Assembly (NCBI GenBank): GCA_012839355.1
Contig: DUNK01000009.1
Location: forward strand, 1 to 33,830
Direction: 5' to 3'
DNA length: 33,830 bases
Source of the DNA: Acholeplasma sp.
GTDB taxonomy: Bacteria; Bacillota_I; Bacilli_A; Acholeplasmatales; UBA5453
Below are positions 8,668 to 15,662 of the stretch, piece by piece (position 1 is the first letter of the stretch; each line of letters begins with the position of its first letter). The translations under genes were made by a program, and so were the position numbers. The notes beneath the pieces were generated by a model, which searched no databases, was not told the origin of the DNA, and worked only from the letters and a program-made list of their open reading frames with translations.

Positions 8668-9663
8668 TTGACGAATTATGATGAATTAAAAAAACATTTA
8701 GAAAAGTTAATTGATCCTGGTTATAATTTGCCACTTAAAAAAACTGAAGGCTTAAAAAAGTTATCAGTTGGCCCAACAGGAGTAGTTAATGTTGAAATAG
8801 CTTTAAAAGATATAAGTACCGAATCACAAAAAGAATTTAAACTAGTTGTAACTAAATTAGTTAAGTTAGAGTTAGGTTTTCCTGGTATTAAGATTAGTTT
8901 TGTAAAAAACCCTTTTGTTGAAGAAGGTGCGAAAAAGATTATTTATATCGGTATCGCATCAGGTAAAGGTGGAGTTGGTAAATCAACTGTAACAGCTAAT
9001 TTAGCTTACGCTTTAAGCCGTTTAGGTAAAAAGGTTGGGATAGTTGATGCTGATGTTTATGGCGCTAGTATCGCTGATATTTACGAAGTTCCTGATGCTA
9101 AACCGACCGGAGCAAGTGAGGAACATATGTATCCGCCTGTATCTAGAGGCATTGAGATAATTTCAACAGCATTCTTTATTGATAAGGAAACACCTATTAT
9201 GTGGAGAGGCCCAATGTTGGGTAGTTTATTAAACCACTTTTTTACAGGTGTAAAATGGCATGAAAAAACTGATTATATACTAATAGACTTGCCGCCAGGA
9301 ACAGGAGATACAGCTTTAGATGTTCAAAAGTACGCTCCTCAAACTAAGATGATAATTATTACAACTCCGCATGTTAACGCAGCAAGTGTAGCACTTAAAG
9401 CAGGGTTAGGAGCAGAAAAGATTGGACATAAGGTAATAGGTGTTATTGAGAATATGAGTTATTATCTAAATCCAGTTAACCAACAAAAGGATTATATCTT
9501 TGGTAAGGGTGGAGGTAAAACAGTTAGCGAAAAGCTAAAGGTAGAATTGTTAGCTGAGATACCAATTAACCAACCTAAATCAGGTTTCTTATATGAAAAA
9601 GATGAGTACAATGGTAAAATATATGAAGAATTAGCTAAAAAAATAATCGGTTTAATTGAATAA
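8668..9663 (+). CDS. mrp: Mrp/NBP35-family P-loop ATPase, SalA-like, without cysteines
   Basis: N-terminal DUF59/MIP18-like domain (~1-80) followed by a deviant Walker A ATPase domain (SGKGGVGKS), DADVYG, WRGPMLG and LIDLPPGTGD. In iron-sulfur carriers of this family a C-terminal CxxC follows ENMSY. Here that stretch reads NMSYYLNPVN, and the whole protein contains no cysteine, so it cannot carry the cluster through Cys ligands. This resembles Bacillus SalA, an Mrp homologue with a regulatory role. I chose TTG 8668 as the start because AGAGGTGA (8655-8662) lies 5 nt upstream; the in-frame GTG at 8659 is inside that ribosome site. The length is 331 aa. It follows thrS closely. Confidence 0.9.
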   Translation: MTNYDELKKHLEKLIDPGYNLPLKKTEGLKKLSVGPTGVVNVEIALKDISTESQKEFKLVVTKLVKLELGFPGIKISFVKNPFVEEGAKKIIYIGIASGKGGVGKSTVTANLAYALSRLGKKVGIVDADVYGASIADIYEVPDAKPTGASEEHMYPPVSRGIEIISTAFFIDKETPIMWRGPMLGSLLNHFFTGVKWHEKTDYILIDLPPGTGDTALDVQKYAPQTKMIIITTPHVNAASVALKAGLGAEKIGHKVIGVIENMSYYLNPVNQQKDYIFGKGGGKTVSEKLKVELLAEIPINQPKSGFLYEKDEYNGKIYEELAKKIIGLIE

Positions 9664-9685
9664 TGTTGCCTTTTAAAACATGTAA

Positions 9686-9754
9686 GTGTGTTTTATAATC
9701 ATTAAAAAAATATGTAAAAAAATAGTTTTAAAATAGATAACAGTGTGTTATAAT
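9686..9754 (+). promoter_or_regulatory. intergenic region with repeated GTGTGTT..ATAAT promoter-like motifs
   Basis: The 107 nt between mrp and the next gene's start hold two similar motifs, GTGTGTTTTATAAT (9686-9699) and GTGTGTTATAAT (9743-9754). Each ends in a consensus TATAAT -10. Neither has a good -35 at 17 bp. A weak hairpin with AAAACA/TGTTTT arms (9675-9694) overlaps the first. The second -10 overlaps an in-frame ATG at 9753, which argues that the downstream gene starts at 9771 with a very short leader. Confidence 0.45.
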
Positions 9755-9770
9755 GGTGTTGGCGATAAAA

Positions 9771-11066
9771 ATGTTAAAAAGAAAAGCAGAATCGGCGTTA
9801 AAAGCCTGGAAAGAAAAAGAAAATAGAGGAGTTTTGTTTTTGCAAGGCCCAAGAGGCTCTGGCAAGTCAAGTTTAGTAACAAAGTTTGCAAAAGAAAATT
9901 ATAATCATTTTGTTCATTTGGATTTTGAAAATAATCCAGTACATAAATCGATCTTTTTTTCTAGTCTTGATTTTTCAAGTATTATTAAACAAATTACATT
10001 AAAGTTAAGAAGAGGCAAATTAATTCCAAATGAAACATTAATCTTTTTAGATGAGGTTCATTTATCACCTAAAGCTAGAGAAGCAGCAAAAACATTGATT
10101 GAAGGTAATCGTTTTGATGTAATTATGGCGAGTTCATTTTCAGGAGCGAACATCGACAGATTTGACCCTTCACCGCTAGAACATGAGGAAATCTTAAATG
10201 TTTCTAGTATGGATTTAGAAGAATTTATGTGGGCGAACGGTATTAGTACTCAAGCGATTGATGATGTTTATCGTTGTTTTAATGAGAAAAGACCAATCCC
10301 TTCGATCTTACACGAACAATTTATAAATTTATTTAAAGAGTATATGGTTGTTGGTGGAATGCCTGAGGTTGTTAGTGCGTTTGTAAATAACCATGACTTT
10401 AGAGAAGTGTTAAATATTCAAAGAAAAATATATAACTCTTATGTAAAAGCGATTGAAGACCATTTAACAGGTCCAAATCAAACAAAAGCGTTACAATGCT
10501 TTAATTCAATTGATTCGCAATTGATGAAAGAAAACAAGAAATTCCAATATGGAGTTGTAGAAGATAAAGGTAATGCAAGAAAATTTGAGTCGTCTATTTT
10601 ATGGCTCTATGATGCTGAAATGATAAGAATCTCATTCCAGTTAGATAACTTATTATTACCGTTTCATAGAAACGCAAGATATAACATTTTTAAAGTTTAC
10701 TTCCAAGATCATGGCCTACTAATGAGTAGACTTGGCTATCAAGCTCAACAAGCAATTATGGATGGAAACTTTAATATTGAAAACTCGGCGGTATTAGAAG
10801 CGACTGTTGCTGATTTATTAGCCAAAAATGATATTCGTTTATTTTACTATTCAAAATCAACAACATTAAATATGGAGTTTATAGTTGATGTTGGCGGTGT
10901 TGTAACAGCTTTATCAGTTAATGATGCTGATAATACTAAAGCTAAAGCACTAACATCGCTTTATGAAAATTATGATTTAAAGTTTGGAATAGAACTAACA
11001 AGAGATAATTTAAGTGTAAGTGATAACTTGCATCGTTATCCGCTTTATTGTTTAATGTTCTTTTAA
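9771..11066 (+). CDS. AAA-family ATPase with DUF4143 C-terminal domain
   Basis: Predicted ATPase of the AAA_14 + DUF4143 type, common in bacteria and archaea and without an agreed function. The N-terminal ATPase has Walker A GPRGSGKS and Walker B TLIFLDEVHLSP; the DUF4143 part starts around YMVVGGMPEVVSAF and ends in a nuclease-like region (LEATVADLL ... MEFIVDV). I chose ATG 9771 because family members begin MLKRK-, and because a TATAAT at 9749-9754 covers the upstream ATG 9753. No Shine-Dalgarno precedes 9771. The length is 431 aa. galE begins 23 nt later, so it heads a long plus-strand run. Confidence 0.88.
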   Translation: MLKRKAESALKAWKEKENRGVLFLQGPRGSGKSSLVTKFAKENYNHFVHLDFENNPVHKSIFFSSLDFSSIIKQITLKLRRGKLIPNETLIFLDEVHLSPKAREAAKTLIEGNRFDVIMASSFSGANIDRFDPSPLEHEEILNVSSMDLEEFMWANGISTQAIDDVYRCFNEKRPIPSILHEQFINLFKEYMVVGGMPEVVSAFVNNHDFREVLNIQRKIYNSYVKAIEDHLTGPNQTKALQCFNSIDSQLMKENKKFQYGVVEDKGNARKFESSILWLYDAEMIRISFQLDNLLLPFHRNARYNIFKVYFQDHGLLMSRLGYQAQQAIMDGNFNIENSAVLEATVADLLAKNDIRLFYYSKSTTLNMEFIVDVGGVVTALSVNDADNTKAKALTSLYENYDLKFGIELTRDNLSVSDNLHRYPLYCLMFF

Positions 11067-11089
11067 AAAATAAGAAAAAGAGGTGTATG

Positions 11090-12085
11090 ATGAAAGTATT
11101 AGTTACCGGTGGACTAGGTTTTATTGGTTCGCATACAGTTGTTGAACTGTTAGAAAAAGATTATGACGTTGTAATAATTGATAATTTAAGCAATAGTGAA
11201 GTTATTGTTTTAGATAAATTAGAAAAATTAACAGGGAAGAAGATCCCTTTTTATGAAATTGACTGTTGCGACTATGAAAAGTTAGAAAAAATATTTAAAA
11301 AGTATAAATTCGACGCAATTATTCATTTTGCTGGTTATAAAGCTGTTGGGGAATCAGTAGCAAAGCCTTATATGTATTATTCAAACAATTTAAATTCGAC
11401 AATGAATTTAGCAAATTTAGCAACTGAGTATAAAGTTCCTAGATTTATTTTTTCTTCAAGCGCGACTGTTTATGGCGACCAAACGCCTCCATTAACTGAA
11501 TTAATGGAGAAGAAAGAGACATCTAATCCTTACGGAGAAACAAAAGCGATGAGCGAAAGGATTTTATCAGATATAAGTAAAGCGAATAAAAGTTTTAGTG
11601 TTGTATTATTAAGATACTTCAATCCAATTGGTGCACATAAGTCTGGTGTAATTGGCGAAAAACCATCCGGTATACCAAACAATTTAATGCCATACATCAC
11701 ACAAACAGCTAAAGGCATTAGAGAAAAACTATACGTTTTTGGTGATGATTATGATACGCCAGATGGTACAGGTGTAAGAGATTATATTCATGTTGTAGAT
11801 TTAGCGAAAGGCCATGTGGCGGCGTTAGAATACGATTTTGAAGGCGTAGAAGTGTTTAATTTGGGTACCGGTAAAGGTACATCTGTTTTAGAAATCGTTA
11901 AAGCATTTGAAGAAGTCAATAAAATTAAAATACCTTATGTAATAACTGATAGAAGACCTGGCGATATTAGCGCATCATATGCTGATGCAAATAAAGCTAA
12001 AAAACTCCTTAACTGGGAAGCTAAACTAACAATTAAGGATATGGTTAAAGACTCTTGGAATTTTGAAAGGAATTTAAATGATTAA
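11090..12085 (+). CDS. galE: UDP-glucose 4-epimerase
   Basis: Extended short-chain dehydrogenase/reductase that interconverts UDP-glucose and UDP-galactose with bound NAD. The Rossmann motif GGLGFIGS lies at the N-terminus, SSSATVYG carries the catalytic Ser/Thr, and the Y-x3-K pair is Tyr148/Lys152 in NPYGETK. The C-terminal NLGTGKGTSVLE and RRPGD motifs are GalE-typical. AGAGGTG precedes a double ATG; the second (11090) has the better spacing and gives 331 aa. Its end overlaps the next gene by 8 bp. Likely use is galactose-containing glycolipids or envelope sugars. Confidence 0.96.
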   Translation: MKVLVTGGLGFIGSHTVVELLEKDYDVVIIDNLSNSEVIVLDKLEKLTGKKIPFYEIDCCDYEKLEKIFKKYKFDAIIHFAGYKAVGESVAKPYMYYSNNLNSTMNLANLATEYKVPRFIFSSSATVYGDQTPPLTELMEKKETSNPYGETKAMSERILSDISKANKSFSVVLLRYFNPIGAHKSGVIGEKPSGIPNNLMPYITQTAKGIREKLYVFGDDYDTPDGTGVRDYIHVVDLAKGHVAALEYDFEGVEVFNLGTGKGTSVLEIVKAFEEVNKIKIPYVITDRRPGDISASYADANKAKKLLNWEAKLTIKDMVKDSWNFERNLND

Positions 12086-13175
12086 AGTTAGTTATGAAAA
12101 TTCACTTATAAATTTATCAGCAAGTCTATTAAAACATTATAATGCGTTTATTGAATATAAAACCTTAAAAGTTGTTGATGAATATTTAAATAAAGGCTAT
12201 AACCATGTAATACTAATGGTTTTAGATGGTTTAGGTATAAATATTATTAAAGCTCATTTAGATGAAAATGATGGTTTAAGAAAAAACATAAAACATGTTG
12301 CTAATAGTGTTTTTCCACCGACGACTGTTGCGGCAACTAACGCTATACTATCGGGCAAACCGTCTTTTGTTAGTGGGTTCGTTGGTTGGATGCAATACAA
12401 TCAATTTGCTGATGCACATGAAGTTGTATTTTTCGGTTATGATTATTATGATGCAAATAAAATAGTTTCACCACAACTCCAACAAAACTTTTTAAAGTAT
12501 GAAAATATTCTTGATAAAATAAAGAAGAAAAATGAAGATTTGCATGTTGAGGTTGTATTTCCAAGTTTTCATAAAACGAATGGCTATGAAACATTTGATG
12601 ACCAATTAAATAGGCTTTTAATGATCACTCAAAAGAAAAAATCATTTACTTATTGTTATAGTGACCAACCTGATTTAACTATTCATCAAAATGGCATATA
12701 TACTGATGAGGTAAAAAGATGTGTTAAAAGTATCAATGCCTCATATGAAAGATTTTTAAGAGAAATAAAAGATGATGTTTTAGTTATTGTTACAGCTGAT
12801 CATGGTTTAATTGATGTTGAACCGATAAAGTTGTATAATTATAACGATGTCGTTAAAACATTTATTAGAAAACCAGCGCTAGAAGCGAGAGCTACAGCAT
12901 TCTTTGTTAAAGAAGAAGAGAAGAAAAACTTTGAAAAACTATTTAAAAAATATTTTAAAGATGACTTTCTCTTGTTAAGTAGAGAAGAGTTATATGAAAC
13001 GAACCTTTTAGGTTATGGAGTTAAAAACTCATTGTTGGATAGTTTTATCGGTGATTATTTGGCTATCGCAGTTAAAAATAAAATGTTTGTTTTGTGTGAT
13101 AGAGAACCATTTAAAGCTCATCACGCAGGGTTAACGAAAGAAGAATTAGAAATACCAATTATTATTAATAGATGA
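12078..13175 (+). CDS. alkaline-phosphatase-superfamily nucleotide pyrophosphatase/phosphodiesterase
   Basis: A 365-aa soluble metalloenzyme of the type I phosphodiesterase/nucleotide pyrophosphatase family (PF01663-like). Visible metal and nucleophile motifs are VLDGLG near residue 50, FPPTT (Thr82/Thr83, one of which is the likely nucleophile), VTADHGL, and a C-terminal HHAGLTKEEL with a metal-ligand His. The usual HG after the nucleophile helix reads SG here (SFVSGFVGW). There is no signal peptide, so a cytoplasmic role is likely. The start overlaps galE by 8 bp and the stop is TGA. Substrate unknown. Confidence 0.88.
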   Translation: MIKVSYENSLINLSASLLKHYNAFIEYKTLKVVDEYLNKGYNHVILMVLDGLGINIIKAHLDENDGLRKNIKHVANSVFPPTTVAATNAILSGKPSFVSGFVGWMQYNQFADAHEVVFFGYDYYDANKIVSPQLQQNFLKYENILDKIKKKNEDLHVEVVFPSFHKTNGYETFDDQLNRLLMITQKKKSFTYCYSDQPDLTIHQNGIYTDEVKRCVKSINASYERFLREIKDDVLVIVTADHGLIDVEPIKLYNYNDVVKTFIRKPALEARATAFFVKEEEKKNFEKLFKKYFKDDFLLLSREELYETNLLGYGVKNSLLDSFIGDYLAIAVKNKMFVLCDREPFKAHHAGLTKEELEIPIIINR

Positions 13176-13191
13176 AATGGAGGAGTTTATT

Positions 13192-13389
13192 ATGGCATGG
13201 CATGATGAAACAAAAATTATTGGCGAAAAAGTCGCAGTAAAAAATGAAAAAGACCACGGCGTTATCACGAGAATAGATTATGAAAGAGAACTAGTCTATG
13301 TTTTATTTCCAAAGATGAGAGAAGTTGCATATCCTTATCCGGCGGCACTTGAACAAGGCTATCTAATCATTAAGTTTTCTAAAAAATAA
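13192..13389 (+). CDS. small conserved hypothetical protein (65 aa)
   Basis: A short soluble protein with alternating charged and hydrophobic strands (KVAVKNEKDHGVITRIDY, ELVYVLFPKMREVAYPYPAA), which looks like a small beta-barrel of SH3 or KOW kind. I do not recognise a named family. I chose ATG 13192, giving 65 aa, because GGAGGAG (13179-13185) lies 6 nt upstream; the earlier ATG at 13177 overlaps that ribosome site. It sits 16 nt after the phosphodiesterase and 3 nt before the phosphopantetheinyl transferase. Confidence 0.75.
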   Translation: MAWHDETKIIGEKVAVKNEKDHGVITRIDYERELVYVLFPKMREVAYPYPAALEQGYLIIKFSKK

Positions 13390-13392
13390 TTG

Positions 13393-14028
13393 ATGTTAAA
13401 AGTATATATAACGAAAGTGTTTGATGACGCATTCGTCTATTTTGATTATCTTAATTTAAATATTCAAGAAAGAATTAATAAAAATAAAGATGATTTAAAG
13501 AAAAAACAGATGATTACAGCTGAACTACTGCTTAGACACGCTTTAATAGATAGCGGTTATAAAGGTGAAGTTAGTTTAGAATATACCCCTAAACCAATCT
13601 TAAAAGATAGTGGTTTAAGCATTTCTAAGAGCCATAGTAATGATTATGTTATGGTAGCAGTTAGTAATGAAAATGTTGGTTGTGATATCGAAAAGATAAG
13701 AATTGTTAAAAATCCAACAAAAGTTTTATCTGAAGAAGAGTTTGAAAACTATAAAAAGCAAAAAGAAGATAAAAAAGCAGAGGTTTTTACCCTTTACTGG
13801 ACAGCGAAAGAATCATATATTAAATATCATGGTTCATTAACGAAAGAATATAAAGAGATTTTTTTCAATATAGAAAGAACTATTAATAACTTTAATGGTG
13901 GTAAAATTGAAGATTTATATTGTTATCAATCGTTTTTTAACGAATATTCTTTTGCGATAGTTAGTAAAATGTTTACTGTACCAGAAGTAGTTTTTGTTAG
14001 TGAAAAGGAATTGAAAGGTGATATATAA
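13393..14028 (+). CDS. 4'-phosphopantetheinyl transferase, Sfp type
   Basis: Transfers the phosphopantetheine arm of CoA to a carrier-protein serine. The Sfp/Gsp hallmarks are visible: ISKSHSNDYV (substrate His region), GCDIEKIR (Mg-binding Asp/Glu) and YWTAKESYIKYHG. The length of 211 aa fits Sfp-type enzymes and is well above the ~120 aa of AcpS. No polyketide or non-ribosomal peptide genes lie nearby, so the substrate is probably the fatty-acid acyl carrier protein, with this enzyme standing in for AcpS (inference). ATG 13393 follows a TTG directly after the previous stop; there is no strong ribosome site, so coupling is likely. Confidence 0.9.
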   Translation: MLKVYITKVFDDAFVYFDYLNLNIQERINKNKDDLKKKQMITAELLLRHALIDSGYKGEVSLEYTPKPILKDSGLSISKSHSNDYVMVAVSNENVGCDIEKIRIVKNPTKVLSEEEFENYKKQKEDKKAEVFTLYWTAKESYIKYHGSLTKEYKEIFFNIERTINNFNGGKIEDLYCYQSFFNEYSFAIVSKMFTVPEVVFVSEKELKGDI

Positions 14029-14029
14029 G

Positions 14030-14461
14030 ATGAAAATCCGTATTAATGTAATAATGTTAGTTTTAATCAGTCTTTTACTTGTTGGTTGCAACAAAAAGAC
14101 AAAAGCAGAAACTTACGAGACGTTTAGAGATAAGCATTTAGGCCCACAAACAACATTTACACAACCTGAAGAAGAATATTACGTTTATTTTTATAAGGAT
14201 GAATGTCCAGCATGTGTTAAAGTTCAAGATTTAGTTTTCGCTCAAGCTAAAAATAAAGAAATGCCACTATATTTTGTCAATCAGGTTGATGTGATAGACT
14301 TTTTAGCTAGAACAGATAATAGAGATTACAACAATTATGGAGCGCAACAATTTTCTGAGATTAAAATTTTTGGATTTCCAACTATTGTATTAATAAAAAA
14401 CGGCATGGTTATAGCGCAATTTGTTGGTTCTACAGCTATAACAAATGAATTAGGAAAATAA
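14030..14461 (+). CDS. thioredoxin-fold lipoprotein
   Basis: Membrane-anchored redox protein. A lipoprotein signal MKIRINVIMLVLISLLLVGC has a lipobox LVGC, so the mature N-terminus is Cys20. The remainder is a thioredoxin-like domain with active site CPAC (KDECPACVK) and a cis-Pro loop (FGFPTIVLI). The length is 143 aa. ATG 14030 is preferred, with AAAGGTGA about 8 nt upstream; a GTG at 14018 would only add residues before the signal peptide. It starts one base after the phosphopantetheinyl transferase gene. A role in disulfide handling or oxidative protection outside the membrane is inferred. Confidence 0.88.
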   Translation: MKIRINVIMLVLISLLLVGCNKKTKAETYETFRDKHLGPQTTFTQPEEEYYVYFYKDECPACVKVQDLVFAQAKNKEMPLYFVNQVDVIDFLARTDNRDYNNYGAQQFSEIKIFGFPTIVLIKNGMVIAQFVGSTAITNELGK

Positions 14462-14463
14462 TA

Positions 14464-15012
14464 GTGATTAAAGAAATTTATAATTATAAACCAAAAAATA
14501 AAGATGAAATTAATGATAAAACTTATATGCTAGAACTTTATGAAACACATAAAGAAAAACTTTATAGCCGCTTTAAGTTTTTTCATTTTACAGCATCAGC
14601 GGTAGTTTTTAACGCTAATTACGATAAAGTTTTATTCGTCTATCATAAGATTTATGATTCTTGGGCGTGGATGGGTGGACATATGGATGGTATGCAAGAC
14701 TTTTTAGAAGTTGCGAAAAAAGAAGTTAAAGAAGAATCGGGTCTTAAAGATATAAAGCCAGTCTTTAAGCATCCAGTTAGTATTGAAGTTTTATCAGTTG
14801 CTGAACATTATAAAAATGGCGAAGTGGTTAGTCCACACCAGCATTTAAATGTTACTTACGCTTTTATTGGAAATGAAGAAGATGAACTTAGGGTAAATTA
14901 TGATGAAACTAAAGGTGTTAAGTGGATTAAGATTAGTGAATTAGAAAATTATGTCGATGAAGAGCGGATGTTAAAGATATATAATAAAATCATAGAAAGA
15001 GTGGTAAAGTGA
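14464..15012 (+). CDS. Nudix hydrolase
   Basis: A 182-aa Nudix-fold pyrophosphohydrolase. The Nudix box is recognisable from GHMDGMQ to KEVKEESGL: the three catalytic/metal glutamates of the REUxEE helix are kept, R is replaced by K, and the first conserved Glu (G-x5-E) is Gln. WAWMGGHMDG precedes it as in many Nudix proteins. The substrate is unknown. The start is GTG 14464, with AGGAAAA just upstream, inside the end of the lipoprotein gene. The end overlaps the HAD gene in a GTGA. Confidence 0.9.
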   Translation: MIKEIYNYKPKNKDEINDKTYMLELYETHKEKLYSRFKFFHFTASAVVFNANYDKVLFVYHKIYDSWAWMGGHMDGMQDFLEVAKKEVKEESGLKDIKPVFKHPVSIEVLSVAEHYKNGEVVSPHQHLNVTYAFIGNEEDELRVNYDETKGVKWIKISELENYVDEERMLKIYNKIIERVVK

Positions 15013-15662
15013 AAAAGTTAGTAATTTTTGATTTAGATGGCACGCTTTTAGATACATTAACCGATTTAACAAATAGTGTTAACTATGTTTTAAAGCAGTA
15101 TAAAAAACCATTAAAAGAAGAATTAGAAATTAAATATCATTTAGGTTATGGACCTAAATATTTATTAGAAAAAGCTTTTGAGAAAAACTTTAGTGATGAA
15201 GAATATAAAGAAGTATTTAGTCTTTATGATAATTATTATTCCAAACATCAACTTGACTTTACTAAGCCTTATGAAGGGATAATTGATGTTTTAAACGAGT
15301 TAAAAAGGGAAGGCTATTTGTTGGCTGTCTGCTCAAACAAACAAGAAAGCGCCGTTAAAGAGTTGATGGATGAAATGTTTAATGGTATCTTTGATGTGAT
15401 GATGGGAACGAGCAAGCTTAACAAACCAAAACCAAACCCTGAGATGGTGCTAAAGGCTATGGAACTATTAGGAGTTAAAAAAGAGAACACCATTTATATT
15501 GGCGATACTGAAGTTGATTTAAATACAGCAATAAACGCAAACATAAAAAAAATAGCCGTGTTATACGGCTTTAGAAAAAAGGCTGATTTAATTAAATATA
15601 AACCTGAATATTTTGCTGATACGCCAAAAGAGTTAATAACTTTAATTAAAGAAATACTATGA
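15009..15662 (+). CDS. HAD-superfamily phosphatase (phosphoglycolate phosphatase/PpaX-like)
   Basis: HAD subfamily IA hydrolase with all four motifs: FDLDGTLLDT (nucleophile Asp8 and general acid Asp10), the motif II VCSNKQ Ser, the motif III Lys in NKPKPNPEM, and the motif IV GDTEVDL. The helical cap lies between residues ~15 and 80. The length of 217 aa matches Gph/PpaX enzymes. It starts with GTG overlapping the Nudix stop. Its 3' end overlaps by 6 bp the end of the convergent GH13 gene. Confidence 0.92.
   Translation: MKKLVIFDLDGTLLDTLTDLTNSVNYVLKQYKKPLKEELEIKYHLGYGPKYLLEKAFEKNFSDEEYKEVFSLYDNYYSKHQLDFTKPYEGIIDVLNELKREGYLLAVCSNKQESAVKELMDEMFNGIFDVMMGTSKLNKPKPNPEMVLKAMELLGVKKENTIYIGDTEVDLNTAINANIKKIAVLYGFRKKADLIKYKPEYFADTPKELITLIKEIL

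Noticed and set aside
9753-9770. ATG 9753 as start of the DUF4143 ATPase
   Set aside because: It adds six residues not seen in the family, has no ribosome site and lies inside a consensus -10.
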